64,000 nucleotides of DNA from Holosporaceae bacterium (GCA_022646525.1 CP060261.1:682001-746000); one strand, 5' to 3'. Positions 1 through 11,188 are shown, counted from the first letter of the stretch. Notes: generated by a model not told the origin, from the letters alone. Made by a program: numbers and translations.

Positions 1-414
1 AGACAGCCGATCGTCTTTTTCGATAAGCCATGCCCACCCACCGCCAAATTGGGTGAGGGCGGCTTTTTTGAATTGTGCTTTGAACGTTTCAAAGCTGCCA
101 AAATCTTTTTCAAGGCGGGCCAATAAAGGTGCAGGCGGCTGACCGCCACCAGACGGGGCCATGCTGTGCCAATAGAACGTGGTTCCATATTTGGGCCGCA
201 TTGTTAAAGATACCTGTTAGACGAGGCTGGCCATGGACTTTTGAATAATGGTATCAAGGGGCGCGTCTTCAAATTCGGTTCCCGTGATAAGTTTATTCAA
301 GTTCGTCACATAGGCTTGGTGGTGTTTTTCATGATGAAAAGAGAGTGTCTCGGCCGAGATATGCGGTTCGAGGGCACTTTTCTCATATGGGAGTTGTGGC
401 AAAGTTATGCGCAC
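1..414 (-). CDS. sodB: Fe/Mn superoxide dismutase, N-terminal part, frameshifted, cut by window edge
   Basis: Converts superoxide to oxygen and hydrogen peroxide. The N-terminal hairpin domain is clear: LPQLPYEKSALEPHIS followed by FHHEKHHQAYVTNLN, which contains the first metal-ligand histidine. After position 217 the family sequence continues in other frames (GIFNNAAQ, then FYWHSM with the second histidine, then FGGGWAWL at the window edge). At least two single-base frame changes are needed, near 217 and 180. I place the start at the GTG at 414 because GGAGG lies about 8 bases upstream and the protein then begins directly with the conserved region. The C-terminal half lies outside the window. 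Family assignment is secure; whether the gene is broken or misread is not. Confidence 0.85.
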
Positions 415-1001
415 GTTACGTTTCCTCCATTTATTACTTTTCTGATGGCACGCTACCACTTTTTGGGCGCATTGCAAACATAAATTTGATGAAAACGATC
501 TGAATTAAATCAGACGAATTTAATACTAATTGTCAAATATTCTTCAGCTCTATGATTTAAATGTATTTTGTATAAAAAAATATGTATTTTTTTTTTCAAT
601 AAAAGTGCGCATGAACTGAGATTTCCCAGTTTTTCTTAGAAAATAGCTGTGTGGTAGAGGGTTTTTGTACGATGTATGTTTTTTAGGTTTTTATATTACG
701 AATATTATAAAGAATACAATAAATACAGTTGTCTGATTGTTTTTTTTATAATAATAGGCCCAATAAGCGCACTTTTTTTAGTTAAAGAGGGTTGTGCATC
801 TTAGTGTTTAATGGCACATTGGCATGAAGAAAGCCCGTTAATCGAATTGAGATCGGAAAATGGGGGCGCACAAAGGTAACGCAACACCTTGTGCCACTTG
901 GTAGAAGCCTTGGTTTCTGACTTAATGAATGTTTAATGTTTTGGTTTGCAGCGGCCAAAAGTGCTTTTCGATCCTTTAAGCTTACGTTATTTTGTTACAT
1001 T
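415..1001. other. AT-rich intergenic region upstream of sodB
   Basis: About 590 bases, strongly AT-rich between 480 and 780 with several A/T runs. No convincing coding region is visible on either strand. It probably carries the sodB promoter at its low-coordinate end and the 3' end or remnants of something read toward the terminator at 1002. No defined motif could be assigned. Confidence 0.5.
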
Positions 1002-1029
1002 AAAAACCCCTGAAAATTCAGGGGTTTTT
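1002..1029. terminator. rho-independent terminator, near-perfect palindrome
   Basis: AAAAACCCCTGAA and TTCAGGGGTTTTT form a perfect stem around a two-base loop. The hairpin has A and T runs on both sides, so it can act in either direction. No intact gene ends directly before it. Confidence 0.7.
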
Positions 1030-1177
1030 ATTGGTTGTTTATGTTGTTTTGATTTGTATAAATTCGCCTCTGCAGTTCTTAAGGGGGACACCGAACGTGT
1101 CATGATGATGGCGCCTCCGTTTGACTTTTGGGGTTATGCCCTTACACATTTTTTTTATTGTTAAATAAGGTATATAG

Positions 1178-3776
1178 ATGTATTTTTTTCGATTTTTTAT
1201 TGTTTTTATTTCCAGCATTGGGCATTCTGCTTTTTGTCATTTAGATGAAGATGTTGAGGGCGCTGTGGTGTGCCGGCGGCACAGCACCCGATGGCCCAGT
1301 TTTTATTTCCCCAGCATCTGCGCGCCGCTGAAAATATGGTGCGTGGCTACCGTAAGGTTGATTCTGATAGCCCCCACCCTGACAGATGTGATGCATGTGC
1401 CCCACCGGCGCCACTTTGACTATAGTATGTTGGTGACCTGCCTTCAAGAGCGCTACACGCCTTTGCCACAAACATGTAGGGGCGCCCTTGGATCATGGTT
1501 CTTTCCAGGTACAGATGAATTTAGGGCCAGCACTATTTCCAGTGATGATCAAGCCAGCCGATTGAATCGCGTCCAAGCAGCCGAAGAAAACAAGGGCCAA
1601 GCCTCTCGACGCTTGGGGCGGTGGTGCGGATTGTGGGCGAGCCTTCAAGATTTAACCTTTCGTATATTAGAAGCCCTCTGAGAAGACCCAAACAAAAAGT
1701 CTTTGAACGACATTTCTGTGGAGGCTTTTGCCCACTATGAAGTGCTGCGGGGGCTGCAAGAGGCCTATGATAATTTGACCACATTAGTGCAGTCATTAAG
1801 TGAAGGAGATGCAAGCGCCCTTGACGAGCTGCCGCCTGAAATAAGTGTGCTTGTCGAGGATATGCGTGCAGACCGTATGACCTTTGAGAACATGGTGCAG
1901 CACCCCTATGTGTTTTTCATGGTTCAGATTACATCAGCCATGAATGGATGGGGCCGTTTGTGGGCGCCACCCAACAAAACCAAAAGTATTTTGGCCACAA
2001 GATGGAGGGGAAAAAGTTAAAATTTCTGAGAAAGCGGCATTTGGCGGCCTTGATTGCACGCAGCATTCATGAAGATTGGGCGCGCCTAAAAAATCATATG
2101 CCGCATTCGTTAACGCTGGCCACATTGATGACATTTTTATGGCAGACCTATGAAAACGGGGCGGACCTTAAAGCATTTTATGAAGCCGTGGCGGGCCATG
2201 ATTTAGATTGGGACCCCATTCAAGTAGAGACCAAATATATGAAAGATGAAATGGCCTCCGTACGTGCCCAGATCATGGCAGCGCCAGATCAGTTTTGGAC
2301 ACAGCCTGCGGGCACGCAAAGGACCCTTCTAAGCCTTGAAGTCGTCACCACAGGGTATGAATTGCCTGATTCGGGCATGGCCTGTGTGGATGGTTGGACG
2401 TATTCCGACTGTGTGGGCACCATGACGCGATGTGCGTTGATGGATGCCATGCGCACTGCTGATGGGGAATCGCTGGTAGGCATGTTACCAGAGGGGCCTT
2501 TTCAGGCCTTTTTCCAAACCTATGGCCACAAAAAGCGTATGGAAAAAGCCGCCCGTGATGCGTGGGCTGAAGCGAATAACACAGTACCCCATGCTAAACG
2601 GGTGCGTGCGGGTGGGCTTGAGCCATCGGTTGAAAATGTGGTGTTGGTGCTGCAGCATATGATGGGGGATAAAGAGCCTGTTGTTGCGGCTGTTGATTCA
2701 GAGCAGGCCTTTCGGGCGGCGCGCACGCGCTATCAAAATTTTTTGCCCGATTCAGTGCCTGGTTGAGCGGTGTGACGGGCCAAGACATTGTATTTTCAAT
2801 GGAAAATGATGATGTGCGGTGGACGGATGGCCAGCGGACCACAGAGGCTGTTAATTTAGGTGTTGCTGGAGAAAGGCGTGGCGAGTTGCGGGTTGACCCA
2901 GGCCACGGTCAGTATCATGAAGAGGGCCAATCTGTATTTTCAGGTTTAGCGGCGGCTGAAGATACTTTGGTGTATCAGCTGATACAAGAGATGGTGACCA
3001 CGCAAGCGCCCGACTGGCAGGAGCGACTACCTGGTTTGTTGCCTTTTTTCCCAAAAGAGGGGCAGCGTCAGATGATTTCTTTGTTGCCCCGAAACTATTA
3101 TCAGGCCATGATTGCCCAGCATTTGCCGGTGACGTCGTGGGCGTTTGCGGCCTTGCCTGCGCTGGTGCCTTCGGTGGTGGCATCGGATGACCCAAGGGTG
3201 AAGATCATTTTTCAAGCGTACAGCCCGGGGATGGCACCGCCGAATATCTCTTATAATTTAATTGATTTAGATGGAATTGCAGGCATTATTACGGGTGACA
3301 GCGCCCCCCCAGAAAGAAGCCCTTCAACAGATTGTTGACATCCTGCTGCGGCGGCGCCCGGCGCTTTTTAAGGAGTATGAAGCGCTGGAGACCTCTGTCA
3401 CAGGGAGTCAATATTCTTGGCTGGGGGCGGCCCTTAACTTAGGTATGGTACCCCCAGGTGCGAACCCATGCTTTGCCCCATCTGAAAAGCCTTGACGTTA
3501 AATGTGATTTGCCGGCCGATGATCGTGCGTGGCAAGCATTGACAGGATTGGTGACTGTGCTGCCACCAAAAGTGGACAAGGTATGGTTTGGGCGCGGGTC
3601 TTGGCTTGATCAAACGCCTTGGCAAGAGGCGTTTCATGATGCGGCAGATCGATTGACAGAGTTGATGGCTGTCCAGCATCCAGAGATGGCTTTGAAGTTT
3701 GGTTCGCCCAATGACTTAACCGAAGAAGCCATTGACCCAGAAGAGGTGCGTACAGCACATCTTAATATTTTTATAA
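1178..3776 (+). pseudogene. large helical secreted protein, lineage-specific, frameshifted
   Basis: I do not recognise this protein. ATG 1178 opens with a hydrophobic signal-like stretch (MYFFRFFIVFISSIGHSAF). Coding continues in several plus-strand frames: about 1703-2020, 1948-2766 (272 residues open), 2763-3338, 3271-3495 and 3458-3770, overlapping end to end as expected for one gene of roughly 850 codons with about five frame changes. The composition is helical and charged, with segments such as LPPEISVLVEDM and LLPFFPKEGQRQMISLLP. The gene ends just before a strong terminator at 3790. Codon use matches the other secreted genes in the first 18 kb. It could instead be two adjacent genes. 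The first 500 bases are the least certain part. Confidence 0.5.
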
Positions 3777-3789
3777 AACCACGATGCAA

Positions 3790-3815
3790 AAGCCCCCCTT
3801 TGTGGGGGGTTTTTT
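3790..3815 (+). terminator. rho-independent terminator after the 1178-3776 gene
   Basis: CCCCCC, a TTTGT loop, GGGGGG, then TTTTTT. It sits directly downstream of the frameshifted secreted gene and upstream of the terminase fragment. Confidence 0.8.
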
Positions 3816-3866
3816 ATGGAGGAAGCACCCTATTTAAATAAACATAAAGAAGACAGAGGTTATAAA

Positions 3867-4620
3867 ATGAAAAAACAAGAAATACAGGAAAAATCGCGTG
3901 TAAAAAGAGAATGTTGCGGGTGCGGCGTGGGATTGGGGCGTGTTGGCGCGCGAAAAAAAACAACGCTTGCCTGTGGGCGACTGGACGGTGTGGTTGATTT
4001 TGGCGGGCCGGGGTTTGGTAAAACCCGAACGGGGGCCGAGACGGTGCGGGCCTGGGTGGCGTCGGGCAATGCCGGTCGATCGCCTTGGTGGCCGACACCG
4101 AAGACGAAGCCCGCCGTGTGATGATTGAAGGGCAGAGGGGGTTGCTGAATATTGGCCCCAAAACAGCGCCCCCGGTATACCATTTGTAGGGGCGAGCTTT
4201 TGTGGTCATCGGGCGCCAAAGCCATGATTTACACGGCCGAAAGCTTTGATAAATTGCGGGCGGCCAGTTTGATGGGGCCTGGGTGGATGAATTAGCCAAA
4301 TTTCGCCGCGCCCAAAAAGTGTGGGACCAGCTGATGTTTGGCCTGGTGCGCTTGGGGGCCACCCCCAGGTGGTGGTGACCACAACACCCCGGCCGTTGCC
4401 CTTGATTGAAACCTTGCTGAAAGATGCCCATACCCATGTGACGCGTGGGTCGACGTATGAAAACAAACAAAACCTCGCGCCCGTGTTTTTAGACCGCATC
4501 TTAAAGGCGTATGAAGGCACACGATTGGTGCACAAGAAATTCATGCAGAGTTGTTGTTAGACCGCCCCGGGGCTTTGTGGACAGCAGATTTAATTCGATA
4601 TGGATTGCCGAAAGGCAGGC
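3867..4620 (+). pseudogene. phage/GTA terminase large subunit, N-terminal ATPase half
   Basis: The large terminase subunit is the ATP-driven DNA-packaging motor of tailed phages and of alphaproteobacterial gene transfer agents. Read through five or six frame changes, this stretch gives LPVGDWTVWLILAGRGFGKT (Walker A), then RTGAETVRAW, IALVADTEDEARRVM, then FDGAWVDELAKFRRA (Walker B region), VVVTTTPRPLPLIETLL (motif III-like), and finally GALWTADLIRYGLP. This matches the ATPase half of GTA gene g2/HK97-like TerL. The nuclease half is missing here, but a matching half lies at 8030-8564. ATG 3867 starts a lysine-rich leader (MKKQEIQEKSRVKR). Coding similarity stops near 4610, just before the porin-like genes. 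Confidence 0.85.
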
Positions 4621-4759
4621 AGGATAAAGAGATAAGGTGTGAATAAGGGCAACGTTTGATCTCTTCTCTGCATTTTTCGAATACAGAATGAAAGCCGTAG
4701 ACGACGTAAGAATTAATTTTCTAGAGTTGTGAGTAAGATTAACAGTGAGAGAATTAATA

Positions 4760-5485
4760 ATGAATACAAAATTTCTAAAATGGGCTTTGCCTGCATTTGC
4801 ATTAACAGTTGCTGGATCACAGCCTGTTGAAGCCAAAATTCCTGGAAAACGTCTTTTGGGGGGCGTGTTGGATATCAAAGTATGGGGCTGAAAGGAAAAA
4901 AATATGTGGGCGGCTCTTTGTTGGCAGGTGCGCCTCCTTCAGGAATACGCCGTAAATAATCATTATAGCGGTGCTGCAGGTGACTTATTTGTAAGTCACG
5001 ATATCGTGCCATCTTCTTTTTCTGTTGGTATAGAGGGCTATGTTGGCAGCAGCACTGTTGAGACAGGGCGTATTATTCACACGCCTGTTGCCGGGGTTCT
5101 TGATATGCATACGACGATCGATAAAGATTATACGGTTGGTGCGCGTTTAAAGTTAGGCCATTATCTATGGAGCGATGTTGCTATATGCGTCGTTGGGTGT
5201 GGAAAACACACGTTTTAAGGTGAAGCATATTTATGCATCTTTTCCCCAACGGCGCCGCAGGTAAATGGATCAAGTAAGTCGTATCATTTGTGGGGGGTGG
5301 TGCCCGGTGTGGGCATGCAATTAAACATGCATAATGATTGGCGATGTCAAATTGACGCAACTTATGCCATGTATGATTTATCACGTGAAGTTTCAGGTAG
5401 TGCCAACATTGCATCTTACAGTTATCACCTGCATATGCGCCCAAGAGTATTTGGGTTGACGATTGGGTTTTCTCGTTTCTTCTAG
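4760..5485 (+). pseudogene. outer-membrane beta-barrel protein, frameshifted upstream paralogue
   Basis: ATG 4760 begins MNTKFLKWALPAFALTVAG, a Sec signal peptide almost identical to that of the intact gene at 5710. The rest is homologous over its full length but spread over three frames: 4904-5218, then around 5220-5290, then 5288-5485. It ends in the typical barrel C-terminus GLTIGFSRFF, a terminal phenylalanine for BAM recognition. Family: OmpA-like/opacity-type eight-strand surface barrel. It is a tandem duplicate of the next gene, with the upstream sequences also alike around the start codon. Confidence 0.75.
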
Positions 5486-5709
5486 TGGTTGACTTTGTCG
5501 GTTTCTATTTGTTGAGGTTGTATCTGGTTTTTGTAGAACGAGAACCTAAAAGCCTTTAAAGAAAACGAAAAAGCAGGGTGTAATAGAAAAAATTATATGA
5601 TTAAACCAATATCAAAGATAAAAACCCGTAAGAAATAATATTAAGGGTATAGACGTCAGAAGTTTGATTTGATAGTCTTAAGCATAAGTTAACAGTTGGA
5701 GTGTCAATA

Positions 5710-6465
5710 ATGAATACAAAATTTCTAAAATGGGCCTTGCCTGCTTTTGCATTAACGGTGGCTGGGTCACAGTCTGTTGAAGCAAAGATTCCTGGAAAAA
5801 CGTCTTACGGGGCACGTCTTGGTTTTCAAAATATGAGTTTAAATGGTAAAGGGATTGCAGGAGGGACAGGTGGTGTAGGTGTGTTTACTAGGCCTATTCA
5901 TACCATGGGCAGTAACTATGGTGGTGCATCAGGTGATTTGTTTTTGAGTCATGATGTCGCATTCCGTGACGATCTTTGCTTTGGTGTTGAAGGATATGTG
6001 GGGGGCAGTAATACAGATACAGGCCGTATCACCCATGAATTTGGTGCAGCTAACCGACATTCAATTTCCCATACTACGGTTAAAAAAGACTATACCTTTG
6101 GGGGCCGCTTGAAACTGGGCCACTATTTGAAAAACGATGTCTTATTGTATGCGTCATTAGGCGTTGAAAACACACGCTTTAAAATTGACCATGCTTATGC
6201 ATCGGGTGTAAACACAAATGCTACGGGTGGCGCTATTGCTGATGGATCAACCTCTTCTCATAGCTTGTGGGCATGGGTGCCTGGTGTAGGTGTAAAGTGG
6301 AATATTCGTAAAAACTGGTGCTGTCAACTTGAGGCTACCTATGCCATGTATGATTCATTGTCACGTGAAGTATCTGGCAGCCGACAAATAGGAACATACA
6401 ACTATAAGTTGAATATACGCCCATCTGTGCTTGGCTTAACCGTTGGGTTCTCTCGACCCTTCTAA
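5710..6465 (+). CDS. outer-membrane beta-barrel surface protein
   Basis: 251 residues, intact. Residues 1-28 are a signal peptide ending VEAK. The remainder alternates hydrophobic and polar residues with many glycines, as in transmembrane strands, and ends GLTVGFSRPF with a C-terminal Phe. The size fits the opacity/OmpA-like barrel family (PF13505 type). I chose ATG 5710 over GTG 5701 because the signal peptide starts there, GGAG lies about 8 bases upstream, and the paralogue at 4760 starts at the equivalent codon. A terminator follows at 6500. Probable role: surface-exposed barrel; no ligand can be inferred. Confidence 0.8.
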   Translation: MNTKFLKWALPAFALTVAGSQSVEAKIPGKTSYGARLGFQNMSLNGKGIAGGTGGVGVFTRPIHTMGSNYGGASGDLFLSHDVAFRDDLCFGVEGYVGGSNTDTGRITHEFGAANRHSISHTTVKKDYTFGGRLKLGHYLKNDVLLYASLGVENTRFKIDHAYASGVNTNATGGAIADGSTSSHSLWAWVPGVGVKWNIRKNWCCQLEATYAMYDSLSREVSGSRQIGTYNYKLNIRPSVLGLTVGFSRPF

Positions 6466-6499
6466 TTTATTTGTACACTCTTAGTAAATTTTGTTTATG

Positions 6500-6525
6500 C
6501 ACCTCCCTTTGGGGGGTGTTTTTTT
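6500..6525 (+). terminator. rho-independent terminator after the beta-barrel gene
   Basis: CACCTCCC, TTT, GGGGGGTG with a run of seven or eight T; the stem includes G-T pairs. Confidence 0.75.
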
Positions 6526-6615
6526 GCAAAAATAGAGGTTTGTTTTATTTGAACTTTCTATGATATAAATAAGTATAAACAAATAATAATAAATAAATAT
6601 TTTAGAGTTAATAAT

Positions 6616-7950
6616 ATGAAAATAAAAATAATTGCATTTTATTTTTTATTTTTAAATGTTTGTTACTGCGCTGATGGAGAGCGAACATTTGAAAGTAAAG
6701 AAGGGCCCACTTTACACCGCGTGCATCAACAAGAAGAAGAAAGATTAAAAAGGCGGCCCCAGGCATTTTGGGCGGCCTTTACCCCCCCATATGGACCGTA
6801 TTCGTCAATGGGGCGAAATAACAGCGCGCAAAGCGCGCCAAAGATCCCCAAGTAGAGACCACCATTTTAACCCGTCGTTGCCGTGACTTGTATCGCCCTG
6901 TTGATTTTGAGGCGTGGTTGGCAGTGCGTTTTCCGAAAGATAAATGTAATCTTTGGATGGCCAAAGAAGATGGCCATGTGCTGTTCCCCAGAAATGATAC
7001 GGGTGTACAGAGGCGCTTTAATGAAGATATGGCCCGACTTGCTGATGAGATGATGGGAAAATGCCGTCGGATAACAAGTGCTTTTGGGAGAAATGGGGTT
7101 GGCGCTAGAGATGCGGCGGCCCCTCGACTTAGCCCGTAAAAGGGGGGATGCGTTGTTGCAAAAACTTATGGAAGCCCTAGATACCCTGGATGAAGACGCT
7201 GTTTTAGCCGTGTTTCAGCCTTTAGGGGATGAGTTGGCCTATCAACGCTATGACGTTTATAAAGCCGGGCGTACCTTGAAGAAGATTCAAGACCGGATGG
7301 CAGCCTCTGATACGGGATTTTACAAGCCAATGTGCGTGCCCAAATGAAAAGAATTGCTGAGGGGCCGCATTGGGCACATGATGCGCCACAAGCTGCGCTT
7401 TTACAAAGAAGCTTTGCTGTTTTTCTATAAGGGTGACCTAGATGCGTTTAACGCCAGAAAAGGCGGGATTGATGATTTGTGGGCCCATTTATCAAACTAT
7501 CAAGCTGCCTTTTGCAAAGATGCGCGTTGTGCATGAAGGGGATGATATGGGAGAAGGGTCAGGCATGACGCTCTATGGCTTTATGCATGAATATCAAAAA
7601 ACTATATTGCGAGGAACGTGCAAAAAGCAAAAAGCACTTCTGGAAGAAATTCAAGAGAAGCGTGCAGAGATGCCCTGCGGGGAAACAATGGTATTTAAGC
7701 AGTTGGCAGACCCGGTGGCGACCTTTGATTTGATAAAGACTTTAAAGAGGCTGAAAAAGCGGCGCACCGCCGCATTCACCACATTGTGGGCCTTGAAAAA
7801 AAGTTGGCAGACAAAACGGGCAGCCTCACAGTAACAGACTTGGAGCAAAAGACAGAAGAAGCCAAGAAGGCAAGCCATGCCTATGCCCAGGCCTATGAAG
7901 CCATGGTTGCTGCCTATGATTATTATCTGAACGGGCCCTGGCCACGTTGA
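6616..7950 (+). pseudogene. helical secreted protein, lineage-specific, frameshifted
   Basis: ATG 6616 starts a good signal peptide (MKIKIIAFYFLFLNVCYC, then ADG). The product is unrecognised. The frame changes around 6855, 7090, 7340, 7500 and 7760, with overlapping open stretches 6888-7139, 7078-7347, 7354-7536, 7442-7834 and a last one ending at TGA 7950 (EAMVAAYDYYLNGPWPR). The sequence is rich in Ala, Leu, Lys and Glu and looks all-helical; the end (EKKLADKTG, then EQKTEEAKKASHAYAQAYEA) could be coiled coil. It follows the same plan as the genes at 1178 and 8668: signal peptide, helical body, GC-rich hairpin behind it. Confidence 0.55.
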
Positions 7951-7989
7951 GTTTGACAGATTCATAATTAAAAAATGCTACACACACAT

Positions 7990-8014
7990 GGGGGGGCAGA
8001 TGTCCCCTTTTTTT
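7990..8014 (+). terminator. terminator-like hairpin before the terminase C-terminal half
   Basis: A GGGGGG stretch and TCCCC flank a short CAGATG-type loop, followed by seven T. The sequence just after it (TTTTTATGGGAGGAA) closely resembles the sequence after the 3790 terminator (TTTTTTATGGAGGAA). Confidence 0.5.
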
Positions 8015-8029
8015 ATGGGAGGAATACGA

Positions 8030-8564
8030 ATGACTGAAACACAAGACCAAAGAAAACAAGATACAGAAAAAAACAGAGAAAAAATATCCACTGATGCGCC
8101 GCATTGTGATTGGCGTTGACCCATAATGTGACCCACCAAAGCACCAGCGATGAAACGGGCATTATTGTGGCCGGCGTGGGGTGGATGAAAACTATTACGT
8201 GTTAGACGACTTGAGCGGGCGCCTGCGCCCTGTGGAATGGGCGGCACGGGTGGTGAAAGCGTATCATACCTATCAGGCCGAACGCGTGGTGGCTGAAGTG
8301 AACCAAGGGGGCGATATGGTGGAAAGCACGCTGCGTGTGATGGACCCACGGATCAGTTATAAGGGCGTGCGGGCCAGTAAAGGAAAAAATGGTGCGGGCC
8401 GAGCCTGTAGCCGCACTGTATGAACAGGGCCGGGTGTTTCACCGGCAATGCTTTTAGACCTTGAAAAACAAATGTGCGCCTTTACGGGCGACCCTAAAGA
8501 CGGCACATCGCCCGACCGCCTTGATGCTTTGGTATGGGCTTTGTCTGAGTTAAGGGCTATCTGA
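8030..8564 (+). pseudogene. phage/GTA terminase large subunit, C-terminal nuclease half
   Basis: The RNase H-like nuclease domain of TerL. Through three frame changes it reads RIVIGVDP (first catalytic Asp), ETGIIVAGVG, DENYYVLDDLSGRL, AERVVAEVNQGGDMVE, RASKGKMVRAEPVAALYE, then SPDRLDALVWALSELRAI, the hallmark C-terminus of GTA g2/HK97-type terminases. ATG 8030 begins a new charged leader (MTETQDQRKQDTEKNREKIS) fused almost directly to the nuclease. The ATPase half that should precede it is at 3867-4620. Together the two pieces would make nearly one full TerL, missing only about 10-20 residues. Confidence 0.85.
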
Positions 8565-8667
8565 TCGGCCCCGGGCGCGCCCCATTTGTGGATTGCAGCC
8601 ATATAGTTTTGCCCACCACCTTTTCTTTTTTTGAAAGTGAATTAACATTAAAGAGGTAGGAGTTCAC

Positions 8668-9648
8668 ATGAAAATTTTCTTGTTATGTATCAGGGTGTTG
8701 GGCGTTGTTTTTCAAGGAGCAGCGTTTCCACGTTTAGCTTCGTGGGCACCAGATGCTTTTTCGCTATCGCGCAGGGGTGTGTAAACAAAACTAACACCGG
8801 TGGTGCGTGCACCGACCAAGCGCAACAATATGAAAGTGTGTTTGACGGTGGCGATGGAGTCTTTGTCGCGTGATAATTCGATTTTATCACGAAACTTTAA
8901 ACCCCTTTATGATAACAACAACAAACGTACTAAATCATACGACCGGGCTTTGCGCCATGTGATTCAGTATACCATTGCTCGGCGCCTGAAAATGGCTTAT
9001 TTGGGCGCATTGCCTTTCTACAGCCCGCGTAAGATTCAAGATGGTGGGCGCGCGCAAGGTGATTTTACCTTGGGTGTGCACCAAATGTGCCATTATTCAG
9101 ATACATTAAAAGAGGGGGGTAGCGGCGAAGAAATTAAGCGTGTGATTCATGGCCTTTCGCACATGGATTTTTATGGCGCCTTTGATGCGTATCGTGACGT
9201 GATTTTGAAGGGATTGCCCTGCAAAAGAAGCCAGAGGTGAAGAAGGCCCTGAACCAACTGCGCCGGAATCGGGTGCGGTGGATTGAAACTTTGAATTATT
9301 TAATAAGTTTGCGCCGCCATCTAGAAGGCAAAGCTGAACGCCATACCCCATCGATGCAAATGTGCTTTAATCAGCTGACAAAAGATGCCACTTGGATTCA
9401 AAGTTATGCTGCCATTAAAATTGCCGTCCTTCAAACCCGCGGTGTCAAAAAATGCACGGCGGTGTAAGGTTGAATTTGAAACCATGAATCGCATTGCCTC
9501 AACCGTGCAAAGCATGGTGGACATTAACCGTGTATGCCCTTTGAATAGCGTGCGGACGGGGGGTGAAACAGCGATGACAGGCACCATCCTGCCCATGCCT
9601 TGTTGGCGGGCGCGGTGAAGCAAGAGCGTTTGCACACGCGTCGCTAAT
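8668..9648 (+). pseudogene. helical secreted protein, lineage-specific, frameshifted
   Basis: ATG 8668 has GGTAGGAG about 7 bases upstream and encodes a signal-like start (MKIFLLCIRVLGVVFQGAAF). The main body 8800-9240 reads AYLGALPFYSPRKIQDGG and DFTLGVHQMCHYSDTLKEGG, then changes frame to 9237-9467 (RRNRVRWIETLNYLISLRRH, KAERHTPSMQMCFNQLTKDA) and again to about 9385-9648 (EFETMNRIASTVQSMVDINR). About four frame changes. No family recognised. It lies between the terminase nuclease fragment and a terminator at 9730. Confidence 0.5.
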
Positions 9649-9729
9649 ATCTATTTCTTAATATTGAATCGCTTTCTATAAGTGTATTAAGGGTGCCCCG
9701 TGGCAGCCTTTATGCGCATGCTTTTTGTG

Positions 9730-9762
9730 GAGAGACCTGGGGGGGCATTCTCTCTTTTTTTT
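9730..9762 (+). terminator. rho-independent terminator
   Basis: GAGAGA pairs with TCTCTC around a C/G-rich loop, followed by eight T. It closes the 8668-9648 gene. Confidence 0.7.
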
Positions 9763-9841
9763 CAGCGTTGATATTTTTCATTTTAAAGACGCTGTGCTGT
9801 TTTATGATATAAATAAAATATAATTATAACAATAACTTAGG

Positions 9842-11150
9842 GTGTGCAGGGTGTGGTTTCTTTTCGGAATTATTGTGGTGAGTGTGGCATCGCTTTGGGG
9901 GACACCACACCTTTTAAGAAGTGCGCCGGAGGAGCAGGCTAAACAGCGTGTGTCGACGATAGACCGTATTTCGCGGTTGTTTTTATTGCGGCGTCGGGCT
10001 TCTAAGGCACCGGTTACAGAAGCGCCATGGTCGGTGCCGGTGGTGCGGCGAAACCCCCTGTATGGGGTGCATGAAGCTGACCTGGGGGCAGGGCAGCGGC
10101 GATTCTCGGCGGATATAGACGACAGGCCTGTAAGCTTTATAGGCGAAGATGATGATATTCGTAGCGATCCGAAAACAATGCATGCTGCGCGTCTTGACGT
10201 AGAAGAGGCACCTCTTGATGTGCCCGAAGAAAGGCACCGAGAAGGAAACGAAACCCCTTACGGATTTGGTTCGCTTGAAGATTTGCGCCATGTGGGTGAC
10301 AGGCCAGCAGACTTAGAGGAAGATCGGGAGGAAGACCTAGAAGAAAGCCAGGAAGAAGAGGAGGTTCTTGGATTTGGAGATTTGCATCCTGCTACAGATG
10401 AGGGCGTAGATGCCAGTGCGGCGGGAAAAAGCCCCACACAAGGCACCCTGCAGATAGACTTCCCCAAGCAGAGGGTGTGCAGCAAACAGCGCCGATAGAG
10501 GCGCGTGCATCGTTGCCACATCCCCAAAAACAGGGGCGTGCGCGACAATGATGCCCCCTTCAAGGCCGGGGATGAAGAAGAAATTCTTGAGGAAAGTACA
10601 CGAACCCACCTATGACCACGCTTCATATTCATTCGGGGAATATCGGCCTTTTTTAGATGGCGTGCCGACGGTGCGTCAATTGGTGGGGCTTTTTGTTGAA
10701 ATGCCCCTGAGCCATTTATCAGATATTGAATGGAAAAACTTTAAACAGATTTTTAAGGGGTTTCGGTTTGATATGTTGTCGGAAATTGTGTTTGCCTTTC
10801 AAGGGGCCAATGCGCGGATTTTAAGCTTGCTGTTAGAGGTATTACCAGACCATATTCCCATGAAACGCTTGGCCCTGATTGAAAGCCGGGTGGATGGCCA
10901 TAATCAGGTGCATTTTGCCGATTTAATGAGCCGTGCACAGGCGCCTTTTCACCTTTCATTTATTTATCGTGGGGGGCGTGTGCCCGAAGTGCTAGGGCTG
11001 ATGGGCAGCCTTCAGTCTGATACCCAAGAAAAAGTAAAAGCCGTTGAGTGGCGAGATGATCAAACAAACCCCATGGCCTTTCGGCACCTGAGGTCTATGT
11101 TGATGTCTTTTAATGAAAGAATGGGAAGTGTCGTGCAGACCAGTTTTTAA
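9842..11150 (+). pseudogene. secreted protein with acidic low-complexity centre, frameshifted
   Basis: GTG 9842 opens a 218-codon stretch beginning with a hydrophobic segment (VWFLFGIIVVSVASLWG), followed by Arg-rich and then acidic sequence (DLEEDREEDLEESQEEEE). Around 10440-10560 the frame changes two or three times, and coding resumes in 10548-11150 with a helical domain: FLDGVPTVRQLVGLFVEMPL, DIEWKNFKQIFKGFRFDMLS, LLLEVLPDHIPMKRLALIES. Both parts are probably one gene of about 430 codons. Unrecognised. The LP-and-L-rich helical end resembles the other secreted genes nearby in style, but I could not establish homology. Confidence 0.5.
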
Positions 11151-11188
11151 ACGAGGGTGCAGAGCTGCTGACATCTTCGCTATCATCG

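Noticed and set aside
4501..4878. 125-codon minus-strand ORF over the terminase/porin junction
   Set aside because: The plus strand holds the recognisable terminase end and the porin signal peptide; the minus ORF has no recognisable feature.
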